Positions 1 to 6,457 of a stretch of DNA of 37,132 nt are shown here, one piece after another. Within the stretch, counting starts at the first letter, position 1. The number at the start of each line of letters is the position of its first letter. Below the pieces are notes generated by a model that was not told the origin of the DNA, did not search any database, and saw only the letters and a list, made by a program, of their open reading frames with translations. The stretch is from JACQHC01 sp035559715 (GTDB taxonomy: Bacteria; Gemmatimonadota; Gemmatimonadetes; Gemmatimonadales; GWC2-71-9). Location: assembly GCA_035559715.1 (NCBI GenBank), contig DATMAW010000021.1:1-37132 (forward strand), given 5' to 3'. The position numbers were made by a program, and so were the translations under genes.

Positions 1-90
1 GCTCGCCACGGGCTGCGGCCGCGCGAGGACTGCGCGAACCGCCGCACCCGGGCTGACCAGCGCGGCCCCCACTGTGCGGAACGCGCTCAC
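1..90 (-). CDS. Partial membrane-protein gene downstream of the ABC ATPase (5' end only)
   Basis: A GTG codon at 90-88 overlaps the TGA stop of the upstream ATPase (GTGA). The frame then stays open for 30 codons to the window edge. The visible N-terminus contains VSPGAAVRAVLARPQPVA. An N-terminus of the type 'SP..A...VLARP' is typical of Yip1-domain or ABC-2 permease-like membrane proteins, but too little is present to assign a family. The 4-nt overlap implies translational coupling, so it is probably the last visible member of the peptide-permease-ATPase operon. The call rests on an open frame and the overlap only. Confidence 0.55.
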   Translation of the reverse strand, partial: MSAFRTVGAALVSPGAAVRAVLARPQPVAS

Positions 91-1022
91 GCGGAAGCCC
101 AGCGCGACACGGCGTCCATCAGCAGATCCTCCAACGCGCGATACCGCACGCGCGAGGCCGCTACTGGAATGCGTTCGTTGCGACACGCCGCCAGCACGGA
201 CTCCACGGTGAGTCCATCGGAGAGGGGGATGAGCACGCCTTCACCGGTCCGCACGGCGCCGCGGAACCGCTCGAGGATCCAGCCCGCCCGGGCGATGGCC
301 GCGCCATTCAGAGACAGCTCCGCCATCCGCTCGCGGAGCAGTCCTGCCATGGCAACGTCTGCGACGATCCGCCCCCGCCAGAGCACGAGGACCCGCGTGG
401 CCAGCCGCTCGATGGTGGCGAGATCGTGCGAGGCAACGAGCACGACCCGGCCAGACGAAGCCACGTCCAGCACCGCGCTGCGGAGCCGCCGGCCCACCAG
501 CGGGTCCACACCACTCAGCGCCTCATCCAGCAGCAAGATGCGGCGCGCGAGCATGGCCGCAGCCGCGAGCCCGAGACGCTGGGCCATCCCGCGCGAGTAT
601 TCGGCAACCGGGCGGCCGGCAAACTCCTCCAGTCCTCCCAGCTCGATGCCCCGGCGCACGAATGCCAGTCGCTCCGCGGGACTCTGCGCCCGGTGCGCGG
701 CGAGGTATGACAACCACTCGACGCCCGTGAGCTCCATGGGGATCACCGGGGGATCGGGGGCGTAGCCGATCACCCGCCGGGCGGCCCGAGTGCCGACGGA
801 CAATCCGTCCACAGTGGCCGAGCCATCCGTGAGGGGCAGATCGCCCGCGAGGAGTCGCAGCAGCGTGGTCTTCCCTGCTCCGTTCGCCCCCACGATGCCG
901 ATGACGTCCCCTGCGCCCGCCGTGAATGAGCAGCCGACGACGGCGTCGCGGACGCCCCCGCGCGTCGCGAACGCGCGGCCCACGTCCTGACACACGAGCA
1001 CAGGATCGCTGGGCCTGATCAT
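87..1022 (-). CDS. ABC transporter ATP-binding protein
   Basis: This is a 311-residue ATPase subunit that would drive an ABC exporter from the cytoplasmic face. It has Walker A GANGAGKT (about 45-52), a degenerate signature YSRGMAQ (about 142-148) and Walker B LLLDEA (about 163-168) followed by SGVD. The residue after the catalytic Glu is Ala rather than the usual Pro. A switch-region His lies in ASHDLATIERLA. The ATG at 1022 overlaps the TGA of the upstream permease (ATGA), and the conserved ABC fold begins right after it. The frame runs on upstream only because it is GC-rich. About 100 C-terminal residues after the ATPase core are not recognisable. Neighbours are a permease, a tiny secreted Cys-rich peptide and a partial membrane protein, so the substrate may be a peptide or the system may be an immunity exporter; that is inference. 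Confidence 0.9.
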   Translation of the reverse strand: MIRPSDPVLVCQDVGRAFATRGGVRDAVVGCSFTAGAGDVIGIVGANGAGKTTLLRLLAGDLPLTDGSATVDGLSVGTRAARRVIGYAPDPPVIPMELTGVEWLSYLAAHRAQSPAERLAFVRRGIELGGLEEFAGRPVAEYSRGMAQRLGLAAAAMLARRILLLDEALSGVDPLVGRRLRSAVLDVASSGRVVLVASHDLATIERLATRVLVLWRGRIVADVAMAGLLRERMAELSLNGAAIARAGWILERFRGAVRTGEGVLIPLSDGLTVESVLAACRNERIPVAASRVRYRALEDLLMDAVSRWASA

Positions 1023-1807
1023 CCGAAGCTGCTCCACTGGTCTGTTCGGTAGAAGCGGTTCACGCTCCAGGCAGCGCCCAGGAAGGCCACCGCCAGCCAG
1101 GCGCAGAGGAGGGCGATGTCTTCCGGTCCGCCTCGCTCGAACCACCGGATCGCCCGCCACGGGAGCGGCAGGACGTTCCACAGAGACACGAGCGGGCGCG
1201 CGACAATGGGCCACGCATTCAGCAGGGCCAGGAGACCCGAGGGCGAGACGGCACCGACCCACGCCGTAATCAGCCCGGTGGCCGCCGCAACGGAGGACCC
1301 CACGAGCGGCGTCCAGGCCGCCGTGAACGCCGCGGTCACGGCGCCGTACAAGAGGAGGATGCCAGACAATCGAGGCACGGCACTCGACGGGATGCCGGGT
1401 ACCACCAGCAGCGAGGCGCCGGCGAGACCGATGGGCATGATGACCGCCAGCGCCCCGAGAAGACGCCCGGCGGGGGCGATCCACCAGTGACCCGCCGCTG
1501 CCCTGGCGGCGGCGAGCGCCCCGCCCGGTGCAAACACCCTCGACGCCCCGACCGCGGTGAGAACGCCGACGACGACACAGGCGAGCGGGACGCGTGTGGC
1601 CGCTGGCGTGGGGCGGTCCGCCACGGTCGCCACGAGAAGCGCGAGCGCCAGCAGCGCCGCCAGGCGGGGCGCCCGGTGGCGGCTCACCAGCTGCGCCCCG
1701 AGCACAACGTCCGCCTTGAACGCAAGCGCCGCTGATCCGTCGCGCGGGGCGGGAGGGCGGGGAGCGCGGGGCTCCCCGCCGCCGTCATTCAGCCGGCCGT
1801 TGTTCAT
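1019..1807 (-). CDS. ABC transporter permease-like integral membrane protein
   Basis: The product is 262 residues. A hydrophilic, Pro/Arg-rich N-terminus is followed by about six hydrophobic segments, for example LAALLALALLVATVA, LACVVVGVLTAVGA, LLGALAVIMPIGLAGASLLV and IALLCAWLAVAFLGAAW. There is no ATPase motif. The ATG at 1807 is only 3 nt downstream of the small-peptide stop, and the gene's TGA overlaps the ATPase start, so it is the membrane partner of that ATPase. The sequence resembles no specific ABC-2 family that I can name with certainty. The permease call rests on topology and context. Confidence 0.75.
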   Translation of the reverse strand: MNNGRLNDGGGEPRAPRPPAPRDGSAALAFKADVVLGAQLVSRHRAPRLAALLALALLVATVADRPTPAATRVPLACVVVGVLTAVGASRVFAPGGALAAARAAAGHWWIAPAGRLLGALAVIMPIGLAGASLLVVPGIPSSAVPRLSGILLLYGAVTAAFTAAWTPLVGSSVAAATGLITAWVGAVSPSGLLALLNAWPIVARPLVSLWNVLPLPWRAIRWFERGGPEDIALLCAWLAVAFLGAAWSVNRFYRTDQWSSFG

Positions 1808-1810
1808 GAC

Positions 1811-2008
1811 TCAGAACAGGCAGAAACTACCACGGATGATGTAGCACCACCCACGAATGGAGATGAGATACTCCGAACTGGGTGGGAAATCCGCGTCGCA
1901 GCTCGCGATCGCGTTGTCCAGACAAGAGCCAGCTGCATCCGCCGGTTTGGGATTCGGCGCCATGCCGAAAGCCCCAGCGAGCAACAAGGCCCAAAGGAAT
2001 CGTTTCAT
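1811..2008 (-). CDS. Small secreted four-cysteine peptide at the head of an ABC-transporter operon
   Basis: The product is 65 residues. The start is the ATG at 2008 because an excellent Shine-Dalgarno (AAAGGAGGGG at 2024-2015) precedes it and a signal peptide follows immediately (MKRFLWALLLAGAFGMAP). Cleavage is likely near PADA-AG, leaving about 40 residues with four Cys at 29, 36, 55 and 63 in the pattern Cx6C-x18-Cx7C, enough for two disulfides. It contains the aromatic/basic stretch RGWCYIIRGSFC and ends CLF. It lies 3 nt before the permease and is followed by the ATPase. It could be an exported bioactive peptide, a signalling peptide, or a small envelope protein. No family was recognised. 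Confidence 0.8.
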   Translation of the reverse strand: MKRFLWALLLAGAFGMAPNPKPADAAGSCLDNAIASCDADFPPSSEYLISIRGWCYIIRGSFCLF

Positions 2009-2053
2009 GTGACTCCCCTCCTTTCCGTGCACGTTGACACGGCTCTGGGCCGG

Positions 2054-2080
2054 CCGTCCGACGGGTCCGCTGTCGGACGG
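2054..2080 (-). promoter_or_regulatory. Perfect 9-bp inverted repeat in the leader of the small-peptide operon
   Basis: CCGTCCGAC (2054-2062) and GTCGGACGG (2072-2080) are exact inverted copies separated by 9 nt. They lie 46 nt upstream of the peptide start and 73 nt downstream of the AI-2E-family gene's stop. No T-run follows on the minus strand, so a classic intrinsic terminator is unlikely. A leader hairpin or a dimeric operator is possible. Confidence 0.45.
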
Positions 2081-2152
2081 GACCAAACCTACGACAGGAG
2101 GGTTCAGCGCCCGGCATCATTTTGCCGCAGCGCGTACCAAATTGTTGCGTGC

Positions 2153-3274
2153 TCACTCGGGGACTCTTACCACCCGGGTCTCGCCGGTGGTGGACACGAG
2201 GACGGCGGAGGGAACCACGTCTCTCGGAGCGTCGCCGTAGATCTGCTCCACGAGCACGTGACGCACGATGACGATGACGGTGGCGAGGAGAGGGACCGCG
2301 AGAATCAGGCCGAGCGCCCCGACCAGCGTGGCCATGATCAGCACGCTCATGATGGTGAGGACGGGCGGCAGCCGGATGCGCTCCTGAAAGATGAGGGGGG
2401 CAACGACATTGGCCTCGATCAGGTGAATGGCCACACCCAGCAGCGCGACCGCAAGCGCGTGCACCCAGCCATTGCTCCCGAGCACGAACAGCGCCGGAAG
2501 GAGCGTCGAGACGATGGAGCCGAAGAACGGCACGATCGCCACCACTCCCGTGAAGACCCCAAATGCGAGCGCGTACGGCACGCGCAGCAGCCAGAGCCCC
2601 ACGGCCGTGAGCAGCGCAAGGACAGCCATGGCGAGCAACTGCGCCCAAATCCACGCCCGGAGCGTGGCACCCAGGTCGGCGAGCACCGTGCGCGCGATGT
2701 GGCGCACCCGCGGCGGCACCACGGCCACGAGGCCCGCGCGATAGGACTCGGGCTCCCGCGCCAGATACAGCGCCATCGCCAGCACGCTCACCGACTCGAT
2801 GAGGAGGGCACCGCTGGCCCTCAGGTACGGCACGAACGAGGCACGCAGGAACGCCGTGATGTCATCCACCACGCCTTCCACGAAACCGCCGCCCTGCGGT
2901 CCCAACGCCGTCCGCTCGAGCAAGGGATACTGCCGCACCAGACGCACCAACGCGGTCTCCAACCGCTCCGCCTGCACGGGGAGCGAAGCGATGAGGTCCT
3001 GGGTTTGCCCAATGACCGGCGGCAGCACCAGCGCGCTGATGCCCGCGCCAGCGAGCACCGTGAGCGCCACGGTCGCCGCGAGCGCGAGGCCGCGCGACAC
3101 CGCGGTGAGCCGAACGATGTGACTGGTGAGGGCCGAGAAATAGGTGGCGAGGAGCGTGGCGAGAAACAACAACAACAGCACCTCGGCCACCCGGCCGAGG
3201 AACAACAGCAGGAGGCCGATGGCAAAGAGGCCAACGAGCGTGGCCGCGAGCCCTCGGCCTCCGGCCTCAGTCAT
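2153..3274 (-). CDS. AI-2E transporter family (PerM/YhhT-like) membrane protein
   Basis: The product is 373 residues with about seven to eight hydrophobic segments in the arrangement of the AI-2E transporter family (formerly UPF0118). Two N-terminal helices are followed by a soluble central region (about 85-165) and a C-terminal bundle. The family-typical region around IVPFFGSIVSTLLPALFV, then IHLIEANVVAPLIFQ, is clear. The substrate is unknown for most members. Some act as Na+(Li+)/H+ antiporters or small-molecule exporters, so quorum-signal export should not be assumed. The ATG overlaps the pspA stop by one base (TGATG), making it the last gene of the array-pspA operon. Its coupling to PspA suggests a role in membrane stress or ion homeostasis, which is inference. 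Confidence 0.88.
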   Translation of the reverse strand: MTEAGGRGLAATLVGLFAIGLLLLFLGRVAEVLLLLFLATLLATYFSALTSHIVRLTAVSRGLALAATVALTVLAGAGISALVLPPVIGQTQDLIASLPVQAERLETALVRLVRQYPLLERTALGPQGGGFVEGVVDDITAFLRASFVPYLRASGALLIESVSVLAMALYLAREPESYRAGLVAVVPPRVRHIARTVLADLGATLRAWIWAQLLAMAVLALLTAVGLWLLRVPYALAFGVFTGVVAIVPFFGSIVSTLLPALFVLGSNGWVHALAVALLGVAIHLIEANVVAPLIFQERIRLPPVLTIMSVLIMATLVGALGLILAVPLLATVIVIVRHVLVEQIYGDAPRDVVPSAVLVSTTGETRVVRVPE

Positions 3275-4050
3275 CAGGACTCCTTGCGATCCTCCTCGTC
3301 CACCAACTCCGCCTCGGCAACCTGGTCGCCGGGCTTGCCGGTGGGCAACTGGCGGGCCTCAGCCGACGGCGCGGCTGGAAGCACGCCCATCTTCCGCTTG
3401 AGATCGAGCAACTGCTGATCGGCCGACCCACGGTATTCGAGCTGGTCGAACTGTCGCGCGAGCGTGTCGCCGGTCAGCTCTCCCGCCAGCTCCGCCGCCG
3501 CGATCGCCTGGCGTTCCATGTCCTCGATCCGCTCCGCCATGCGTTCGAAGCTCTCGAACGCGCTCTGGTCCGACATGCCGGCCATCGTGGCCTGGATGCG
3601 TCCCTGGACCTCCGCCCGGCGCGCCCGCGCGATCAGGATGTTCTTCTTCCGCTTGGCCTCTTCGATCTTGTCGTTGAGCACGCGAAGCTGGTCCTTCAGG
3701 GCTTCCGTATCCGCCTTGTGCTTGACCCATGTTTCGTGCAGCGCCTGAGCATGTTGCACGTGCTCGTTGTGCCGCATCAGCGCCTGCTTGGCCAGGTCGT
3801 CGCGGTTCTCCTGCACTGCGAGCATGGCGCGGCGCTCCCACTCATCGGCCTGTTGCTTCTCCTTCTCGACTTGCGCGAGCAACTTCTTCTCGTCCGCGAT
3901 CGCCGCCGCCACGTCCTGCTTGGTCTTGGCCAACTGCGAGCGCATGTCGAGCACGAGCTGCTCGAGCATCTTCTGCGGGTCTTCGGCCTTCCCAATCAGC
4001 GCGTTGACCCACGACCTGATGACCGTTGACATCCGTTGAAAGATGCCCAT
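3274..4050 (-). CDS. pspA: PspA/IM30 (Vipp1) family phage-shock protein
   Basis: The product is 258 residues. PspA is a peripheral inner-membrane, ESCRT-III-like protein that binds stressed membranes and, in proteobacteria, also restrains PspF. It begins with the typical amphipathic helix (MGIFQRMSTVIRSWVNALIG), then EDPQKMLEQLVLDM, then a long coiled coil (about 30-215) with family features such as VAAAIADEKKL and LNDKIEEAKRKKNILIARARRAE. The C-terminal 35 residues are acidic and Pro-rich, an extension beyond the E. coli-length core. It is preceded by seven small membrane coiled-coil paralogues on the same strand and overlaps the AI-2E-family gene by one base. No PspF-like regulator or clear sigma-54 promoter is visible nearby. 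A GGAGG ribosome-binding site lies 11 nt before the ATG. Confidence 0.95.
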   Translation of the reverse strand: MGIFQRMSTVIRSWVNALIGKAEDPQKMLEQLVLDMRSQLAKTKQDVAAAIADEKKLLAQVEKEKQQADEWERRAMLAVQENRDDLAKQALMRHNEHVQHAQALHETWVKHKADTEALKDQLRVLNDKIEEAKRKKNILIARARRAEVQGRIQATMAGMSDQSAFESFERMAERIEDMERQAIAAAELAGELTGDTLARQFDQLEYRGSADQQLLDLKRKMGVLPAAPSAEARQLPTGKPGDQVAEAELVDEEDRKES

Positions 4051-4145
4051 GTCCGCTCACGCCTCCTCGGAGGAACGGGCTGCCGGATCACGCCTCACGC
4101 CATCGCTCGGCGCGCCCCGGCCCGCCCCGAGCACCCGCTGTTCAT

Positions 4146-4409
4146 TCATGTCCGGCTCTGCCCATCAGGCAGCGCGTCGCTGCGCCGCATCGCGGTCAGC
4201 GCCCGCTCCGTGAAATCCACGCGCTCGCTCAGTTCGGCCACTTCCTCGCGCAGCACCCGGACGTCCTCCGTAACCTGCGCCGCGAACTCCTCGAACCGCG
4301 GCCCCGCGGCGCCGCCCTGCGGCCCGGATCGAATCCGCTCCGCGAGCGCCATCCCGACGGGTGACCGCGCCACCATTACGAGCGCGATGGCCATGAATAT
4401 CCATTCCAT
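4146..4409 (-). CDS. PspB-like membrane-anchored coiled-coil protein, array member 7
   Basis: The product is 87 residues. One N-terminal membrane helix (MEWIFMAIALVMVA) is followed by SPVGMALAERIRSG, a short linker, and a coiled coil ending in LSERVDFTERAL. The ATG at 4409 was chosen because it places the helix at the N-terminus, as in the paralogues, and a GAGG precedes it. It is the most diverged member in the motif (ERAL rather than ERLL or ERML). It lies 60 nt after member 6 and 95 nt before pspA. Architecture and the C-terminal R-[LIV]-x-x-x-E-x-x-L pattern recall PspB, but the relation is inferred. Confidence 0.8.
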   Translation of the reverse strand: MEWIFMAIALVMVARSPVGMALAERIRSGPQGGAAGPRFEEFAAQVTEDVRVLREEVAELSERVDFTERALTAMRRSDALPDGQSRT

Positions 4410-4469
4410 AACACGCCTCGCCAGTCGCACGAACCAACTCGATATCCCCGGCCTGCCCTGCCCGGCCTC

Positions 4470-4769
4470 TCAGCCGTTCTCCGCCTTTGGCGCCCCACCA
4501 CTCGGCGGCAGACCGACCTCGCGATGACGAGCCAGCAACCGCTCGGTGAAGTCCATCCGCTCCTGCAGGTCGGTAAGCTCTTGCCGGACCGACTCGAGAT
4601 CCTCGAGGATCGCCTGCTGTGCCTCCTGAATCCGGCCCAGCGTCTCATCCGACGCAACGGACGGCCCGGAGCGAATCCGGTCCGCTACGGCGCGCCCGAT
4701 CGGCGAAATCGCAAGCAGGAACGCCGACCCCCCGCCGAAAATCAGCACGATCGCGAGGATGTCTTCCAA
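4470..4769 (-). CDS. PspB-like membrane-anchored coiled-coil protein, array member 6 (TTG start)
   Basis: The product is 99 residues from a TTG codon at 4769, four nt after the stop of member 5. No ATG exists in frame near the membrane helix, and starting here gives an N-terminus (EDILAIVLIFGGG) matching the paralogues. Member 7 shares the segment SPIGRAVADRIRSGP just after the helix. The C-terminal coiled coil carries LQERMDFTERLLARHRE. The last 15 residues are Pro/Gly-rich. Upstream in-frame sequence is shadow coding from member 5. Function is unknown; the family is defined here by the shared motif. Confidence 0.78.
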   Translation of the reverse strand: MEDILAIVLIFGGGSAFLLAISPIGRAVADRIRSGPSVASDETLGRIQEAQQAILEDLESVRQELTDLQERMDFTERLLARHREVGLPPSGGAPKAENG

Positions 4770-4773
4770 TGAC

Positions 4774-5067
4774 CTACTCTCCCGTCCGGAGCGGGCCGAG
4801 CCCCTCGCGGCGGGCCCCTGCCAGCATACGCTCAAGGAAGTCCGACCGCTCTTCCAGCTCCTCGACGCGCTGTTCCAGCCGCGCCAGGCTCTCTCGGACC
4901 TCGCGGCCGGATGAGTCATCCCGAGCGCCGTCCAGCAACCCCTCTTTCGCCAGCGCCCGCATCACCGACGGCACCACGCCGCGAACGACCCGCGGCACCA
5001 CGGACACCACGACCGCCGGCACGACCAGGGCCACAACCAGGACAATGAGCAGCGCTGGGAGCACCAT
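4774..5067 (-). CDS. PspB-like membrane-anchored coiled-coil protein, array member 5
   Basis: The product is 97 residues with an ATG at 5067, six nt after the stop of member 4. The N-terminal helix is unusually Val-rich (LPALLIVLVVALVVPAVVV). It is followed by a basic patch, a 25-residue linker, and a coiled coil with VEELEERSDFLERML. It keeps the DF..ER core, but has Ser-Asp-Phe where most copies have Leu/Met-Asp-Phe. Four nt separate it from member 6, so translation is probably coupled. Confidence 0.8.
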   Translation of the reverse strand: MVLPALLIVLVVALVVPAVVVSVVPRVVRGVVPSVMRALAKEGLLDGARDDSSGREVRESLARLEQRVEELEERSDFLERMLAGARREGLGPLRTGE

Positions 5068-5073
5068 CGCGGG

Positions 5074-5364
5074 TCAGCGCAACAGCCGATCGTGCGCGCG
5101 CTGCGACGTCAGCAAGCGCTCGGCGAAATCCAGACGCTCCTCCAACTCCTGAATCCGCCCAACGACGCCCTCCAGCGCGTCAACCCGCGCCCCGAGGCCT
5201 GCCACATCCGGGTCGCTTGCGCGCTGCATCTCGAGCACCTGGCGGTCGTGCTTGCGGTCGATCCAGCGCGCGGCCAGCCGGTACACCGCAACGCCCGCCA
5301 GCGTGGTCATTCCCATCAACACCAGCGGGAACACGACGTGCTCAATCCAGACCGGATCACCCAC
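5074..5364 (-). CDS. PspB-like membrane-anchored coiled-coil protein, array member 4 (GTG start)
   Basis: The product is 96 residues. The GTG at 5364, preceded by GGAG at a suitable distance, overlaps the stop of member 3 by 8 nt. The short N-terminal segment (GDPVWIEHVVFPLVLMG) leads into the membrane helix MTTLAGVAVYRLAA, followed by WIDRKHDRQVLEMQRASD and a heptad-patterned coiled coil ending RIQELEERLDFAERLLTSQR. This exact ERLDFAER core also occurs in member 3. Function is unknown. Confidence 0.8.
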   Translation of the reverse strand: MGDPVWIEHVVFPLVLMGMTTLAGVAVYRLAARWIDRKHDRQVLEMQRASDPDVAGLGARVDALEGVVGRIQELEERLDFAERLLTSQRAHDRLLR

Positions 5365-5620
5365 GACCTTGCTCCAAACGCCCCGCCTCACGCTGCTGCG
5401 CGAGCATCCGCTCGGCGAAGTCCAGCCGCTCCTCCAGTTCCGCAAGCCGACTTTCCAGCTCGGCGAAGCGCTCGTCGTTACTGCCCCGACCCTCGTTAGC
5501 CGTCCGCTCGGCTCGCAGACGCTCCTTCACAAACCACCGGAACGTCCCGAGTACGCCCCACCCAAGCGCGAACGCCATCCCCAGCATCGGAAAGAAGTAT
5601 TCCGGAGGCAACAGCGTCAT
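5357..5620 (-). CDS. PspB-like membrane-anchored coiled-coil protein, array member 3
   Basis: The product is 87 residues from the ATG at 5620, 19 nt after the stop of member 2. An in-frame GTG at 5635 would add five residues and cannot be excluded. The membrane segment is PMLGMAFALGWGVLGTF, followed by a basic RWFVKERLRAERTANEG stretch and the coiled coil FAELESRLAELEERLDFAERML. The C-terminus is short and basic. The 8-nt overlap with member 4 indicates translational coupling. Confidence 0.8.
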   Translation of the reverse strand: MTLLPPEYFFPMLGMAFALGWGVLGTFRWFVKERLRAERTANEGRGSNDERFAELESRLAELEERLDFAERMLAQQREAGRLEQGRG

Positions 5621-5639
5621 CCCCGTTTCGCCCACCTTC

Positions 5640-5936
5640 TCACTGAGGACCGCCGAGGCGCCCAGACTCCCGCTGCTGCGTGAGCAACCGCTCAGCGAAG
5701 TCCATCCGCTCTTCAATCTCACCAACGCGGCCGGCCAGTTCGTCCACCGTCTCGAGCCGCCGTTTCAACTCGGCCAACTCGGCCCGCAGGGCCTGACTCT
5801 CCACACCCGCCAGTTCGTCAGGCCGCCGCTCGATCCGCCGCACGATCGCCTTGATGATCGGCAACCCGAGGATGACTCCGACGGCCATGCCGGCCAGCGG
5901 AATGACAACCTGGTTCCAAAACAGAAAGTCCGGCAT
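5640..5936 (-). CDS. PspB-like membrane-anchored coiled-coil protein, array member 2
   Basis: The product is 98 residues. The ATG at 5936 is preceded by GAGGGAG, a good ribosome-binding site. The N-terminal helix VVIPLAGMAVGVILGLPII is followed by KAIVRRIERRPDELAG and a coiled coil (about 45-90) that ends VGEIEERMDFAERLLTQQRESG. It starts 75 nt after the end of member 1, the widest gap inside the array except for that before pspA, so an internal processing or promoter site is possible but not visible. Confidence 0.82.
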   Translation of the reverse strand: MPDFLFWNQVVIPLAGMAVGVILGLPIIKAIVRRIERRPDELAGVESQALRAELAELKRRLETVDELAGRVGEIEERMDFAERLLTQQRESGRLGGPQ

Positions 5937-6011
5937 CGTCAACTCCCTCGCGGTCCGTCGCCCCACGCACAGACGAACGGGAGCAGGCCTTCCGCGGAGT
6001 GCCGCCCACGG

Positions 6012-6308
6012 TCACGCCCCGGATCCCGGCAGCCCACCCGGTTGCTCACGGCGCTCTACGAGCAGCCGCTCGGCGAAGTCGAGGCGTTGCTCGACCTCTT
6101 CCAACCGCTGGTGAACCTCTTCCAGCTCCGCCCGGAGCGCCGCGATTTCCGCGGTATCCTCGGGCGATGGCCGGCCCGCAAGTCGCTCCGCGAGCGCCCT
6201 GCCGAACGGACCGCGAAACACGATCACCGTCGCGACGGACAGGAAAAAGAATACCGGGATCAGTGGCTCGAGCCCGATCAACACCGCCTCTGCCTTCTTG
6301 AGCCCCAC
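6012..6308 (-). CDS. PspB-like membrane-anchored coiled-coil protein, array member 1
   Basis: The product is 98 residues if the GTG at 6308 is used. A second GTG at residue 9, with AGAAGG about 8 nt ahead, would give 90 residues and may be the better start, because AGGGA abuts the first GTG without spacing. The membrane helix LIPVFFFLSVATVIVF is followed by GPFGRALAERLAGRPS, the same post-helix signature as members 6 and 7. The coiled coil ends VEQRLDFAERLLVERRE. It is the first gene of the array and lies directly behind a long imperfect palindrome. Confidence 0.8.
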   Translation of the reverse strand: MGLKKAEAVLIGLEPLIPVFFFLSVATVIVFRGPFGRALAERLAGRPSPEDTAEIAALRAELEEVHQRLEEVEQRLDFAERLLVERREQPGGLPGSGA

Positions 6309-6310
6309 TC

Positions 6311-6344
6311 CCTACGCGGCACGTTTCAAAAAGTGTCACGTAGG
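6311..6344 (-). promoter_or_regulatory. Long imperfect palindrome immediately upstream of the seven-gene array
   Basis: The arms 6311-6326 (CCTACGCGGCACGTTT) and 6329-6344 (AAAAGTGTCACGTAGG) pair at 13 of 16 positions with only 2 nt between them. The palindrome ends 3 nt before the GTG start of array member 1. In the minus-strand transcript it would form a strong hairpin whose 3' arm includes part of the purine-rich ribosome-binding region. As DNA it could be a dimeric operator. No U-tract follows, so it is not a standard terminator for uvrA. Confidence 0.6.
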
Positions 6345-6349
6345 CGGGG

Positions 6350-6355
6350 ATTGTA
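6350..6355 (-). promoter_or_regulatory. Candidate -10 element (TACAAT) for the array-pspA operon
   Basis: TACAAT read on the minus strand at 6355-6350 would place transcription start near 6343, exactly at the outer edge of the palindrome. No convincing -35 hexamer lies 16-19 nt upstream, so the promoter may need an activator or another sigma factor. This is tentative. Confidence 0.3.
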
Positions 6356-6457
6356 AACCCTGCCGCCACGAATGCCCGGAGTGCAAGCTCGTCGAAACAT
6401 AAGGATAGCCGGACGGAGGGCCGGCGACCGGGTTTGCCGACCCGCCCCCTACGCCGC

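Larger units (their letters stand above)
4198..6089. repeat. Sevenfold dispersed direct repeat encoding the ER-x-DF-x-ER motif
   Basis: A roughly 29-bp plus-strand sequence beginning AGCANCCGCTCGGCGAAGTC recurs near 4198, 4534, 4823, 5111, 5403, 5683 and 6061. It is the reverse complement of the motif codons in each small protein. Four of the six spacings are 280-292 bp, close to one gene length. The pattern is that of tandem gene duplication followed by divergence everywhere except the motif. It could serve as a substrate for recombination that changes copy number. Confidence 0.75.

Noticed and set aside
1023..1484. N-terminal extension of the ABC ATPase (about 154 residues)
   Set aside because: This stretch overlaps the permease gene in another frame and is Arg-rich noise. 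The ATGA overlap at 1022-1019 marks the real start.
2009..3418. A 469-codon plus-strand frame across the AI-2E-family gene
   Set aside because: It is extremely rich in charged residues and Gln/His and has no domain; the minus strand gives a clear membrane protein joined to pspA by a 1-bp overlap.
6345..6420. Sigma-54-type promoter ahead of the pspA array, as in enteric psp operons
   Set aside because: No GG-N10-GC core with TTGC-like downstream element was found. The closest TGGCGGC segment lacks the -12 GC.
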